Shown piece after piece: positions 26,078-36,084 of a stretch of 62,396 nt of DNA (position 1 is the first letter of the stretch; each line of letters starts with the position of its first letter). This DNA is from an uncultured Clostridia bacterium (GTDB taxonomy: Bacteria > Bacillota > Clostridia > Oscillospirales > Acutalibacteraceae). Under the pieces are notes generated by a model. That model did no database searches. It worked only from the letters and a program-made list of their open reading frames with translations, and was not told the DNA's origin. The translations under genes and the position numbers were made by a program. The stretch lies in the NCBI GenBank assembly GCA_937916395.1, contig CALFTN010000083.1, positions 1-62,396 on the forward strand. The letters are read 5' to 3'.

Positions 26078-26106
26078 TTGAAATAAGCTTATAGGTATGC
26101 TATAAT
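26078..26106 (+). promoter_or_regulatory. Strong sigma-A promoter of the FN3 gene
   Basis: TTGAAA (26078-26083), 17 nt ending TATGC, TATAAT (26101-26106). Leader about 47 nt, with GGAGG 6-7 nt ahead of the ATG at 26160. Confidence 0.75.
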
Positions 26107-26159
26107 TCGTGTGTATCGTTAAAATTACATTAATATAGTATTAGTTTAGGAGGTTTATT

Positions 26160-29100
26160 ATGAAGCGTTACATTTTAAAAGGTCTTCTTCCTACACTTCT
26201 TGTAATGTTAGTGGCAATTACATCTTTTGCAATTACTGCATCTGCCGCAACAACCGAAGAGACCTATGGTGGCACATACGGTTATATCATCCCTACTGAT
26301 AAAGACCTTGCTGCTCAAAAAAATTCTTATTCTTTTTATGGTAATTCTACAAAGTTGTATTTCATGTTGTTCCCTGCAGGGAAAGAAAACAGTTACTACA
26401 CAATAGAAATATCTTCAACAGATGATTTTAATCCTGATAATATCGTTTCCAGCTTTACTCAGGCATATCAGGGTAAAAACTCTGTTCCACTTGAACTCTC
26501 TTGGCCATTCAAATCAAATCCAAGTGGCACTTACTATGGTAGATGTTACACTTCAATTATTAATGGTGAAGACGAAGTTATAGATAAATCAACAATATGC
26601 GAATTCACTATTAAAATTAATCGTCTTGGAAAAGAAAAAGTTTCATTAACAAGCATCAGTAACACTTCCAGTGGTATCAAAATTAAATGGACAGGTCTTA
26701 GCACCGCAGTTAAATACCGTGTTTACAGACAAGCAAAAGGCGAGAAAAAGTTCACAAAGATTGCTGAGCTTGCAGCTCCTGCAACTTCTTACACAGATAA
26801 ATCTGCAAAAAATGGCGTTCAATACTATTACACAGTAAGAGCTTTTGATAATTTACACTCAAGCCTTTGTGAAAAACCTGGACTTACCACTATGCGTCTT
26901 TCACAACCAACTCTTTCTGAACCAAGCTCAAACAGCAGTGTTTATCCTGTAATTAAATGGTCTAAAGTTGAAGGATGTCAGGGCTACTATATTTACAGAA
27001 AAGGTGGCTCTCTCAACAATTCAACATCTTATAAAAAAATTGCTACCGTAAAAAGCCCTACAACATTATCTTACACTGATAAAACTGCTACAAGTGCCGA
27101 CTGGGCATACACCTACACAGTCAAAGCTTATTACGGCAAGTTCAAGAGTAGCGTTGACCAAGAGGGTGTAAGCTACAATTGCCTTAGCCAACCAAAAGTA
27201 AAAGCAGTTGAAAGCTCAAATACCGGTATCAAAATAACTTGGTTAGATAACAACAATTTCACCGAAAAGTATTCTATATATCGCAAAGCCGAGGGCGAGA
27301 AAAAATGGAAGAGAATTGCTGGTACATCAAAATCTTCTTATACCGATAAAAAGGTTACCCATGGCGTTAAGTATTCTTATTCAGTGAAAGCTGTTTCAAA
27401 AACAAATTCAAGTACTTACGATAAAACCGGACTTACTACAATGTTTGTTCAGTCACCAAAACCAAATAAAATTGAGGTTTACAAGAGTGGCAATATAAAA
27501 GTTTCTTGGAATGCAGTTCCAAACGCTAATGGCTACATTGTTTACAGAAGAGTTAATGATGGCAAATTAGAGCGTATTGCAAAAATTAAAAATCCAAAAA
27601 CACTTTCATATAAAGACAAGAGCGAGAAAAAATCAGGTGAAACATATCAATACAAAATCCGAGCTTATATAAGCTCATACAAGAGCTATTACTCAACTCC
27701 TGGTCTTAACGGTATGTTCCTTGCAGCTCCTATTGTAACAGCAAAAAATGAATTCACTGTAGAACAAGGAAGCTCAGTAAAAGTTACATGGAACTCTGTT
27801 AACGGTGCTAAATCTTACAAAGTTTTAAGAAAAGGTGCTAACGACAGCAGTTGGTCTACTATTGCTTCAGATGTTACTGACAAGGTTTATCTTGATAAAA
27901 CCGCTGAAAGTGGTTCAAAATATTATTACGCTGTTAAAGCAATAAACGATAAATACGCAAGTAGTTATATATCAACTGAGCTTATAACAGTTCTTGCTAC
28001 ACCTATTCTTGCAGATGCAGTCAACACAACTGAGGGCGTTTCTATTACTTGGTCACCTGTTACTGGTGCTGAAAGCTACAGCGTATTCAGACGAACACTC
28101 TCAGGTGCATGGGAAAACATCGGAACCACTCCATCCACACAATTTGTTGACTCTTCTGAAAATGCAACAACTACACCTTACCTTTACACAGTTCGTGCTG
28201 TTTTAGGTGATTTAAAGAGCAACTATATGATTAATGGTGTAGGCAACTTTGTAAACATTGAGAGCATTGACCTCTTATTCGAAGAGAAGAAAGAAGACAA
28301 CACAGCATTTATAACTGTAGCATGGAAAGGCACAGGCGCTGATAAATATGAAATCTACCGTTCAGACAATGGTGCTACTGCTACTCTTTTAACAACAGTA
28401 TCTACAAGTGATACTCAAAGTTATATCGATAGTGCAATTTCACAAGGCTCAACTTACACTTACACTATTAAGCCTATTAAAGAAAACAAAATTTCAGTAA
28501 CAGCTACTTCTGAAAAGCTTAAGTGGGAATTCCCACCTATCCCTGCAATTGAAGTTCTTGCTACTCCTTACTACGCTAACGCAGAACAGGGTGACAGAAT
28601 TGAAATCATGTGGGAAGGCGTAGAAGAAGCTGAAACCTATGATGTTTATCGAAAAACTGCTGATACTGATTGGGTTTATTTAGCAACTATTCCAAGTGGC
28701 AACGCTTACACTTATGTTGACAGCACAATTGAAACTGATATAACTTATTATTACAGTGTCAAAGGCGTTTCAGCAGACCGTGACAGTTTATTTGACGACA
28801 AAGGCGTTGAAGTGTTGCTTAAAGGTCCTGTCGAGCCTATTGAAGATATTTTCGTTCAGCTTTCAGATGACCCTACAGGCAGTGGCAAAAAAATAGTTAC
28901 ACTCGCTTGGGAGGCAAATGAAAAAGTTTCTATTTACAAGGTAATGAGAAAAGCAGGTCCTGATGGCGAATGGAAACTTATGAAATCCTTCTTTAGTACT
29001 GATTTATTAGTATACACCGATTATTCTATTGAACAAGGTGTTACCTACACATATACAATTCACACCTATGCTCAAGGCAGACCTAGTATAGACAACATGG

Positions 29101-29321
29101 TAGGTAAAACAATCATCTGGCCAAATGACAACCCACCTGCTGAAGATACAACCAAAGGTGAAGAAACCACAACGCCAGATACATCAACACCAAGCACATC
29201 AGTTCCTGAAACAACAGTTCCAGATGCAACTACTCCTGAAACAACAGTTCCAGAAACTACTGTGCCAACAACTAAACCAGAAGAAACAACAAATAAAGGT
29301 TTAGATATTCCTGATGCATAA
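26160..29321 (+). CDS. Secreted multi-FN3 protein with Thr/Pro-rich tail
   Basis: 1053 residues with a signal peptide (about 1-29, ending TASAAT). An N-terminal domain of about 130 residues is unlike the cohesin of the other FN3 proteins. About nine FN3-like repeats follow (W-x-V-x-A-x-x-Y-x-VYRK cores, one noncanonical at ITWLDNNNF). The last 60 residues are Thr/Pro/Glu-rich (repeats like PETTVP), a linker type seen before cell-wall or catalytic modules, yet the protein simply ends at NKGLDIPDA: no LPXTG or transmembrane helix. Probably cell-surface or released; its binding target is unknown. Confidence 0.82.
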   Translation: MKRYILKGLLPTLLVMLVAITSFAITASAATTEETYGGTYGYIIPTDKDLAAQKNSYSFYGNSTKLYFMLFPAGKENSYYTIEISSTDDFNPDNIVSSFTQAYQGKNSVPLELSWPFKSNPSGTYYGRCYTSIINGEDEVIDKSTICEFTIKINRLGKEKVSLTSISNTSSGIKIKWTGLSTAVKYRVYRQAKGEKKFTKIAELAAPATSYTDKSAKNGVQYYYTVRAFDNLHSSLCEKPGLTTMRLSQPTLSEPSSNSSVYPVIKWSKVEGCQGYYIYRKGGSLNNSTSYKKIATVKSPTTLSYTDKTATSADWAYTYTVKAYYGKFKSSVDQEGVSYNCLSQPKVKAVESSNTGIKITWLDNNNFTEKYSIYRKAEGEKKWKRIAGTSKSSYTDKKVTHGVKYSYSVKAVSKTNSSTYDKTGLTTMFVQSPKPNKIEVYKSGNIKVSWNAVPNANGYIVYRRVNDGKLERIAKIKNPKTLSYKDKSEKKSGETYQYKIRAYISSYKSYYSTPGLNGMFLAAPIVTAKNEFTVEQGSSVKVTWNSVNGAKSYKVLRKGANDSSWSTIASDVTDKVYLDKTAESGSKYYYAVKAINDKYASSYISTELITVLATPILADAVNTTEGVSITWSPVTGAESYSVFRRTLSGAWENIGTTPSTQFVDSSENATTTPYLYTVRAVLGDLKSNYMINGVGNFVNIESIDLLFEEKKEDNTAFITVAWKGTGADKYEIYRSDNGATATLLTTVSTSDTQSYIDSAISQGSTYTYTIKPIKENKISVTATSEKLKWEFPPIPAIEVLATPYYANAEQGDRIEIMWEGVEEAETYDVYRKTADTDWVYLATIPSGNAYTYVDSTIETDITYYYSVKGVSADRDSLFDDKGVEVLLKGPVEPIEDIFVQLSDDPTGSGKKIVTLAWEANEKVSIYKVMRKAGPDGEWKLMKSFFSTDLLVYTDYSIEQGVTYTYTIHTYAQGRPSIDNMVGKTIIWPNDNPPAEDTTKGEETTTPDTSTPSTSVPETTVPDATTPETTVPETTVPTTKPEETTNKGLDIPDA

Positions 29322-29333
29322 CAAATAAAATTT

Positions 29334-29368
29334 TACACCCACATTCAAGTGAATGTGGGTGTATTTTT
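29334..29368 (+). terminator. Terminator of the FN3 gene at 26160
   Basis: Perfect 13-bp stem, TACACCCACATTC with GAATGTGGGTGTA, loop AAGT, followed by TTTTT. Confidence 0.9.
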
Positions 29369-29435
29369 AATTCTACGAATCATAGGTTGATTATTTTTTC
29401 AGTATATAATAAACTGTTTTCAAGGAAGTGATTAT

Positions 29436-30155
29436 ATGGACGCTGTAAAATGTGGAGAATTTATTGCCGAATTAAGAAAAGAAAAAAATCTTACACAAAA
29501 AGATTTAGCCAACAAATTGAATGTTTCAGACAAAGCCATTTCTCGCTGGGAAACTGGTAAAGGATTCCCTGATGTCGATTCCTTACAGGCTTTAAGTGAT
29601 TTTTTCAATATTTCAATAAACGAACTTTTAGCAGGCGAAAAAGCTGAAAACAAAACAATAGAAGAAATTGCAGAGGAAAACATAATTTCTGCAATAGTTG
29701 AAACTGAAAAAAATAAAAAAACGAAAAAATCCACTGTTATACTTTCAATTACAACCGCTTTAATACTGATAATTCCACTTTTAAAAGGTAGCGCAGAAAG
29801 TATTATAGAACTGTTGGTAAAATACACACTAATTAATGACCCCTGGCTTATAGTCTTCAATTTATTTATATCCTTATGTATTTTCTCTGCAGGATTAGCC
29901 GTTTATAAAGGGCATTATAAGCTTTTACACAAATATCACTATCGCAATGTAAAAGACCTCAGTGGATATTGTCACGAGATAGGTAAAGAGCTTATGTTTA
30001 TGTGTATTCCTTTATTTCTTTCAAGCGTGTTAGAATTATGGTCCTCTATTGAAGTAATCGCACTATTATCAAAACTCATTCTTACAATAGGCTTTTTAAT
30101 TTGCTTCATATTTATTTTCAAAACGCAGCTGAAATATAATGGTGGTTTATTCTAA
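29436..30155 (+). CDS. Membrane-anchored XRE-family regulator
   Basis: 239 residues. Helix-turn-helix at about 8-62 (LRKEKNLTQKDLANKLNVSD, AISRWETGKG). After a charged linker come about four hydrophobic segments (near 98-115, 133-155, 185-207, 209-230). DNA-binding proteins of this build probably sense a membrane event or lantibiotic-like stress; the signal here is unknown. A perfect TATAAT (29405-29410) stands 26 nt ahead of the ATG without a clear -35. RBS AAGGAAGTG. Confidence 0.8.
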   Translation: MDAVKCGEFIAELRKEKNLTQKDLANKLNVSDKAISRWETGKGFPDVDSLQALSDFFNISINELLAGEKAENKTIEEIAEENIISAIVETEKNKKTKKSTVILSITTALILIIPLLKGSAESIIELLVKYTLINDPWLIVFNLFISLCIFSAGLAVYKGHYKLLHKYHYRNVKDLSGYCHEIGKELMFMCIPLFLSSVLELWSSIEVIALLSKLILTIGFLICFIFIFKTQLKYNGGLF

Positions 30156-30159
30156 AAAA

Positions 30160-30193
30160 AATCCCCTTGATATTTTTTAATATCAAGGGGATT
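30160..30193. terminator. Bidirectional terminator
   Basis: Perfect 15-bp stem, AATCCCCTTGATATT with AATATCAAGGGGATT, loop TTTT, with A- and T-rich flanks; lies between the convergent XRE gene and MFS gene. Confidence 0.85.
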
Positions 30194-30210
30194 AATTTTT
30201 TTAAATTAAA

Positions 30211-32097
30211 TCAATCATTTTCTTCTTGTGCTGCTTTAACAACATCATCCGGAACTGCTTCACCGTGTTTAACGAAGAGAAGCATTATAATTGCTATTGC
30301 AAATGCCACAGGGCTATAATAGAAGAGTGAGATATAACTTCCCGAGAACATTCTTACAAAGCCATAAAGGATTGGCGAAGCAATCTGTGCTGAGAATGTT
30401 GCTGTATAGTAGTAACCAGTGAAGGTACCAACCTTTTCGACACCACCAATATCAAGAACAAGTGGAAGTGTATTAACAGTAACAAACATATTTGCAGCAC
30501 CTGCAAGAATAAGAACAGGGAAAATAAGAACACGAAGTATCTTTGTAACATCATCAACAGTTCTTTGAATATCAGAAATAGCACTTGCAAATGTAACTTC
30601 CGAATCATAAACAAAAATATTATCTGCTACTTTAACAATAACATCATAAATATCTTTACCTGCATTTGCTTCAAGATAGCCTTCAAATTCAGCATAATAC
30701 TTATCAGCTTCTGTTGTTTCACCTGCACCCTTTGCCTCTACATATTCAGCATAGCCTACCATAGAAAGTTCTGAATTTTTATCATATTCTATGCCTTGCT
30801 CTTTTGCTTCGGTTTTTCTTTCGGCATTATAAGCATTAATCTGATCATCTATTGTAATATAAGCATTATTAACCTGAACATAGTCATTGATAGTAACACT
30901 TTTGCTACCAAGCATTCCTATGAATACACCAAAGAAAAGTATAAATGCAACAAGGAAAACAGCAAGACCTGCAAGGATTGTTTTCTTTCTGCCGAATTTC
31001 TTACCAGCTTTACCTGCAGGAAGAGCACCAATAGCTGCTGCTACCGCAAAAAGAAGCATTATAGCAGTTGCTTCAGAGGTAATCATATGAAGAATTTCTT
31101 GTGCAAAGAGTGAGAAGAATGTTGTAATAGCATTAGCTGCACAGAAAAGGAAGAAAAGACAACCGAGCATAAAGATAAGACTCTTTCTTTCGCTCTTTGT
31201 AAGCTTTGTTGCTTTAAGAGCAGCTTTTTGTGCTTTTATAGCTTCTTTTTGTGCTTTCTTTCTTGCCTTTTCATCAGCATACTGATTAGCTTCACCCTTA
31301 AGTTTTATGCTTGTATCCTGCTCCTTAACAAAGAAGAGCAGAACGAGCATACCTAAAATCATTATTATTGAACCAATAATGAAAACATACGGGAATGAAA
31401 TTGTCTCGTTTGCTTTTACCTCCGCTGTTGTTAAGCCTGTAAATGCCGCGCAAAGTGCAATAGCAATTGTACCAGCAATCATACCAACAGCTGAACCCAA
31501 GCCACCCATAAGATTGATAACTGCGTTACCCTCTGAACGAAGCTCAGGTGGTGTCAAGTCAGGCATAAGAGCAACAACTGGTGCACGCCACAACGACATT
31601 GAGAATACAAACAATATAACTGTAAGCATTGTAAGTGGGAGTGCTAAATCGTCCTTAACATTAAGTGCAACAAACGGAATAAGTGCAAATAACACTGCTG
31701 AAATAGGTGCACATGAAACAATAAATGGTCTGCGCTTACCTAACTTTGAGTGACAGTTATCTGAAAGCTTACCGAATGTAGGTTGGAAAATAACACCGAA
31801 GATGTTATCAAATGTCATAATAATACCAATAAAGAGTGGTACTAATGTAAAGCCACCGCCCAAAGCAACAGTGCTTTCACCTTGTGCCGCGGCAAAGTCG
31901 CCAATCCACGGAATAGCATTTGCTATAGCATTACTCCAATCAGTAATCATTGAGCTTTCTGAAAGAATTTTATTAAGAATTTTTGTAATATATGGGTCAT
32001 AAATTGCCCACGCTATTGATGTAGCAAGGAAGCCGAAACCGGTTAAAATCGTCTTTTTATAGTCGAGCTTTAAACCGTCTTTAGTTTTATCAGCCAT
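30211..32097 (-). CDS. MFS carrier (GPH/SLC45-like) with a large extracytoplasmic-type insert
   Basis: 628 residues, about 12 membrane segments; GKLSDNCHSKLGKRRPFIV (about 115-133) is the loop-2 signature of this carrier group. A basic, Lys/Ala-rich stretch (KARKKAQKEAIKAQKAAL) forms the central cytoplasmic loop. Between two later helices is a hydrophilic insert of about 130 residues (from KSVTINDYVQVN to DIQRTVDDVTK), unusual for the family. Start at 32097 has GGAGG 8 nt ahead; the upstream in-frame ATG would include that site. Substrate unknown; monocistronic with its own promoter. Confidence 0.8.
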   Translation of the reverse strand: MADKTKDGLKLDYKKTILTGFGFLATSIAWAIYDPYITKILNKILSESSMITDWSNAIANAIPWIGDFAAAQGESTVALGGGFTLVPLFIGIIMTFDNIFGVIFQPTFGKLSDNCHSKLGKRRPFIVSCAPISAVLFALIPFVALNVKDDLALPLTMLTVILFVFSMSLWRAPVVALMPDLTPPELRSEGNAVINLMGGLGSAVGMIAGTIAIALCAAFTGLTTAEVKANETISFPYVFIIGSIIMILGMLVLLFFVKEQDTSIKLKGEANQYADEKARKKAQKEAIKAQKAALKATKLTKSERKSLIFMLGCLFFLFCAANAITTFFSLFAQEILHMITSEATAIMLLFAVAAAIGALPAGKAGKKFGRKKTILAGLAVFLVAFILFFGVFIGMLGSKSVTINDYVQVNNAYITIDDQINAYNAERKTEAKEQGIEYDKNSELSMVGYAEYVEAKGAGETTEADKYYAEFEGYLEANAGKDIYDVIVKVADNIFVYDSEVTFASAISDIQRTVDDVTKILRVLIFPVLILAGAANMFVTVNTLPLVLDIGGVEKVGTFTGYYYTATFSAQIASPILYGFVRMFSGSYISLFYYSPVAFAIAIIMLLFVKHGEAVPDDVVKAAQEEND

Positions 32098-32130
32098 TAG
32101 AGCTACCTCCATTCATAAATTAATACTATA

Positions 32131-32159
32131 ATTATATCATAAGTTAATATATTTTCCAA
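32131..32159 (-). promoter_or_regulatory. Sigma-A promoter of the MFS gene at 30211
   Basis: On the minus strand, TTGGAA (32154-32159), 17 nt, TATAAT (32131-32136); leader about 25-30 nt to the ATG at 32097. Confidence 0.6.
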
Positions 32160-32248
32160 TTATAAATATACTGAATTTTCATTTTTGGAACTTTACCCAA
32201 ATAAAGTCTTTTTATTTTGTGCAAATAAACTTAACATAGGGTGAAAAC

Positions 32249-33361
32249 TTATTTTACTTGTTTGCTTCTGTAAGCTTCAGCTTCCCAATTCACAATAAAG
32301 TCTGTTAATTCATCTGTCATTGGCTTACCACCACCGAAGCTTTCAGCATAACACGCAATTTTAAGTGCATCATTAAAGAGCATCGACGCGTTATCTGAGC
32401 CTTTTTCACTTGTGTCTACAGCATACGCACCACAATCTTTAACTAATATAATCTTTGGCAAAAATCCATTTTTCTCTTTATATTCCTTCACTTTTTCAGA
32501 AATTGTTTTTTCATCCTCAATATAAAGCGGATAAGGCTTACAATAAACTATCTGGTCAGGGTTAAATGGCTTATAAATCTTTTTTAGCGTTTCTTCATTT
32601 TCTGCAACACACAACGATTCAACAGATGGGTCATAACTTATAACACAATCATCTGAAAATGTTTCGTTAATCACATTAAATGTGTTCATACTTTTATCTC
32701 CATCAAATTCACCTGATGATAAATCAGGCTCTCTTACAATACAGCTTCTTATTTTGCTTGTTACAAAGCCTAATTTTTCGCCCAATTCCTCTACTGTATC
32801 CCCTGCTACAAAAACACCGTGATTTTCGAGCAATATAATGTCAGCTGATTTATTTTGTTTTTCTTTGTATTCTTCCATTAAATCATAACAGATTTTAGAA
32901 AGAATATAACCAGGTTTACAAACATCAACCCAGATAATACTATCTCCAAATAATTCTTTTGCCTTTATTTTTCCATTTTGTGAACATGTAAGACCATTAA
33001 CCAAAGCTGGATGTAAATGTAAAACAAAGGTATATTCAAAAAGGCTGTGAAGTGTGGTTTCAACACTTGGTCTTTTATTTTCTTCGCCTTTTTCTCTTGC
33101 AGCTGACAAATCCTCTAAAAACAAAGCTTCTCTTTCTTTGTCATTTTCAGGATATGTCTTAGAAAAAATTTCTTTAAGCTTTGCTCTGTTCATTTTAACA
33201 AAGCCTTCTTTTGTAATTGTAGAAAGACTTGTTCCTGACCCCTTTATATACATAACATCGCCATCTTTTGCAGAGGTGTTTCCACCACCTGCAAGAACAA
33301 GCTCTTCATTACTGCCATAAAAATTAGAAAACTCAACAAGCTTTTCAAGTACCATAATCAT
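32249..33361 (-). CDS. Class II aldolase/adducin-family protein
   Basis: 370 residues. The aldolase fold shows in GGGNTSAKDGDVMYIKGSGT (about 26-45), the zinc ligands HLHPALV (about 117) and LLENHGVFVAGDT (about 180). The family holds zinc-dependent sugar-phosphate aldolases such as rhamnulose- and fuculose-phosphate aldolase; the longer form here resembles the aldolase half of larger dehydrogenase fusions, and the substrate is not clear. Its start overlaps the YgiQ stop by 4 nt (ATGA); a second ATG lies two codons in. Last gene of a three-gene operon. Confidence 0.8.
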   Translation of the reverse strand: MIMVLEKLVEFSNFYGSNEELVLAGGGNTSAKDGDVMYIKGSGTSLSTITKEGFVKMNRAKLKEIFSKTYPENDKEREALFLEDLSAAREKGEENKRPSVETTLHSLFEYTFVLHLHPALVNGLTCSQNGKIKAKELFGDSIIWVDVCKPGYILSKICYDLMEEYKEKQNKSADIILLENHGVFVAGDTVEELGEKLGFVTSKIRSCIVREPDLSSGEFDGDKSMNTFNVINETFSDDCVISYDPSVESLCVAENEETLKKIYKPFNPDQIVYCKPYPLYIEDEKTISEKVKEYKEKNGFLPKIILVKDCGAYAVDTSEKGSDNASMLFNDALKIACYAESFGGGKPMTDELTDFIVNWEAEAYRSKQVK

Positions 33362-35268
33362 CTTCTCTTTCCTTTAGTATTTCGTACATTTCTGCTTTTA
33401 TTAGTTTGTTTAATATTATTCTTTCTGTTGTTTTGCTTCGCCCTTTCAACTCTCTCTTTATAGGATGGTGCAACAAGACAGTTTTTAGAGTTACCAATCA
33501 AATCTTCTCTATGTGCAATTTTCAATGCTTTTCTTACTAAATCTGCATTTTTAGGGTCTTTGCACTGAAGCAGAGCTCTTTGCATTCTCTTTTCTTCAGG
33601 AGAAGTTGGCACATAAACTTCATTTAATGTAAATGGGTCAAGTCCAGTATAAAACATAACTGTTGAAGCAGTGCCTGGTGTCGGATAAAAGTCCTGAACC
33701 TGCTCTGGATTGTAATTCCACTTTCTTATGAATTCTGAAAGCTTAATTGCATCCTGCAACTTACTGCCAGGATGACTTGACATTAAATATGGCACTAAAT
33801 ATTGCTCTTTGTTAAAGCTCTTTGTTAGTTCAAAATAACGATTTCTGAATTTTTCATACACAGAAAACTCAGGTTTACCCATAAGCTTTAGCACACTTTC
33901 TGAGCAATGTTCAGGTGCAACCTTTAACTGACCACTCACATGGTCCTTAACAAGCTTTTTAAAAAACGCGTTACCTGATGGTGACTTATCAGCTAGAAGA
34001 TAATCAAATCTTATACCTGAACGAATAAATACTTTTTTCACCCTTGGTAATTTTTCTATTTGAGAAAGCAGTTCAATATATTCACTGTGGTCTGCTTTTA
34101 AATTTTTACAAGGTGTAGGTGCAAGACACTTTCTTTCAGTACAAACACCACTTTTCAACTGTTTGTCACAAGCAGGCTCTCTGAAATTCGCAGTAGGACC
34201 ACCCACATCATTTATGTAACCTTTAAAATCCGACAACGTAGTTAAAAGCTTTGCTTCCTCCACTACGCTTTCAATACTTCTTGAACGGACACTTCTACCC
34301 TGATGGAAAGCAAGTGCGCAGAAGTTACAACCGCCGAAGCAACCTCTGTTATGAGTAAGCGAAAATTTAACTTCTTCAATAGCAGGTACACCGCCATCTG
34401 CTTCATACGAAAAATGATAATCTCTCATATAAGGCAATGCATAAACTTCATCTAACTCTTCACGTGTAAGAGGTGCCATTGGGGGATTTTGTACGAGCAT
34501 TTTATCCCCATAATACTCAACCAACGCTTTGCCAGAAATACTATCCTGATTTTTATATTGCAAAGCAAATGTTTTTGCGTATTCCTTTTTATCGTTTTTT
34601 ATATTTTCGAAATCCCAACTGCCGCCTACTTCAAAGTGAATTTTATCTTGCTTTTCGCCAAGCCATACAGTACCGCGAACATCACGAATTTTATTTACTG
34701 GCACACCTTTTTCTAAAAGCTCAGCAATTCTTCTTAAAATATTCTCACCCATACCATAGGTCAATATATCTGCTCCCGAATCCACAAGAACGCTTTTCAT
34801 TACGGTGTCATCCCAGTAATCATAATGACCAAAACGTCTTAATGATGCCTCAAGACCACCTAAAATAATTGGAGTATCAGGATAAGCTTCACGGATTTTT
34901 TTAGAATAAACAATTGTTGCTCTGTCTGGTCTTAACCCCATTTTTCCACCAGGGGAATAATAATCGTAATTTCTTTTCCTTTTAGCAACTGTGTAGTGCG
35001 CTACCATTGAATCAATGTTACCAGCTGAAACTAAAAATCCAAGTCGTGGCTCTCCAAAGCGTTTGAAATCATTCACTGAGTGAAAATCTGGCTGAGAGAG
35101 GAATGCAATATTAAAACCCATATCCTCTAAAACTCTCGTAATAATAGACGCACCAAAAGATGGGTGGTCAACATAAGCGTCACCCGAAACATATATGAAA
35201 TCAGGTTGGAACCACCCACGTTCTTCCATCTCTTTTTTAGTTGTAGGTAAAAATCCTTTGCCTTCCAT
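33358..35268 (-). CDS. YgiQ-family radical SAM protein
   Basis: 636 residues. Opening segment FLPTTKKEMEERGW and SGDAYVDHPSFG are YgiQ signatures, followed by the radical SAM cluster motif GCFGGCNFCALAFHQGR (about 311-327; three Cys). The C-terminal 30 residues are basic and Asn/Lys-rich. Members probably use S-adenosylmethionine and an extra cobalamin-like domain, but the reaction is not established. Middle gene of an operon with a TIM-barrel hydrolase (4-nt gap) and the aldolase (ATGA overlap). Confidence 0.9.
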   Translation of the reverse strand: MEGKGFLPTTKKEMEERGWFQPDFIYVSGDAYVDHPSFGASIITRVLEDMGFNIAFLSQPDFHSVNDFKRFGEPRLGFLVSAGNIDSMVAHYTVAKRKRNYDYYSPGGKMGLRPDRATIVYSKKIREAYPDTPIILGGLEASLRRFGHYDYWDDTVMKSVLVDSGADILTYGMGENILRRIAELLEKGVPVNKIRDVRGTVWLGEKQDKIHFEVGGSWDFENIKNDKKEYAKTFALQYKNQDSISGKALVEYYGDKMLVQNPPMAPLTREELDEVYALPYMRDYHFSYEADGGVPAIEEVKFSLTHNRGCFGGCNFCALAFHQGRSVRSRSIESVVEEAKLLTTLSDFKGYINDVGGPTANFREPACDKQLKSGVCTERKCLAPTPCKNLKADHSEYIELLSQIEKLPRVKKVFIRSGIRFDYLLADKSPSGNAFFKKLVKDHVSGQLKVAPEHCSESVLKLMGKPEFSVYEKFRNRYFELTKSFNKEQYLVPYLMSSHPGSKLQDAIKLSEFIRKWNYNPEQVQDFYPTPGTASTVMFYTGLDPFTLNEVYVPTSPEEKRMQRALLQCKDPKNADLVRKALKIAHREDLIGNSKNCLVAPSYKERVERAKQNNRKNNIKQTNKSRNVRNTKGKRR

Positions 35269-35272
35269 AATA

Positions 35273-36067
35273 TTAACCTATTCCTAACAATTTTTCTGCA
35301 TTTTTATAGAATATTTCATCTTCTTCATCTGGGGTCAGTCCCATCGTTTTTATCATACCAATATCCCATGAGGGTGCATTCCATGGGCTATCAGACCCAA
35401 AAATAATTTTATCTGTACCTTTTTTCTCAAGAATTCTCAAAGCACGGTCTTTCGGCATAGTTCCATAACCAAATGCCGTATCAAAATAACAATTATCTAT
35501 GTCACAAAGATGTTTTAAAACCTCTTCACCCATTGAAAGACCTCCCCAATGCGCACACACAACTGGTGTTTCAACAAGGCTTAAAACCTTTCTTAATCTT
35601 TCTGGTGTCGCATGGTACGGTGGCGAAAAACCGAAATCTTCGCCTGCATGAAACACAAGAATAAATCCTAGCTTTTCAATTTTTTTATATATCGGAAAAA
35701 TCCTTTCATCATCAACAAAAAACTGCTGGTAGTCAGGATGAAGTTTTATACCTTTTATTCCATTTTCTTTTAATCTTTCAAGCTCACTTTCCCAGTTTTC
35801 AGAAAAAGGAAAAACAGAGCCGAAGGGAATTATTCTTTCACTCTTCAAAGAAATTGCAAAATCATTCACTTTGTTCTGCTGATTAGCATTCGTTACAATT
35901 GAAAGAACTACACTTTTATTCACTTCGTCTTTACTCATTAAATATAATAGCGAATTTTCAGTTCCGTCTGTCTGTGGAATAAGCCCACCAGAAACAAAAC
36001 TCAGTTTTTCTATTGTATTCTTTGCTATTTTTTCAGGAAAACAATGTGTATGAAAATCTATAATCAA
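35273..36067 (-). CDS. TIM-barrel amidohydrolase-family protein
   Basis: 264 residues of the PF04909-like amidohydrolase group. Metal-site motifs: DFHTHCF (H5, H7), GIKLHPDYQ (about 114), LVFHAGED (about 139), VCAHWGG (about 172) and FGSDSPW (about 230). Such enzymes hydrolyse or decarboxylate small carboxylic substrates; none can be named here. The start is TTG at 36067 with AGGTGAT 4 nt ahead. First gene of the operon with YgiQ and the aldolase, from the promoter at 36085-36113. Confidence 0.85.
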   Translation of the reverse strand: MIIDFHTHCFPEKIAKNTIEKLSFVSGGLIPQTDGTENSLLYLMSKDEVNKSVVLSIVTNANQQNKVNDFAISLKSERIIPFGSVFPFSENWESELERLKENGIKGIKLHPDYQQFFVDDERIFPIYKKIEKLGFILVFHAGEDFGFSPPYHATPERLRKVLSLVETPVVCAHWGGLSMGEEVLKHLCDIDNCYFDTAFGYGTMPKDRALRILEKKGTDKIIFGSDSPWNAPSWDIGMIKTMGLTPDEEDEIFYKNAEKLLGIG

Positions 36068-36084
36068 CTAAATCACCTTTCTAT

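Noticed and set aside
29140..29321. LPXTG anchor at the end of the FN3 protein
   Set aside because: The Thr/Pro tail ends at NKGLDIPDA without LPXTG, hydrophobic segment or basic tail.
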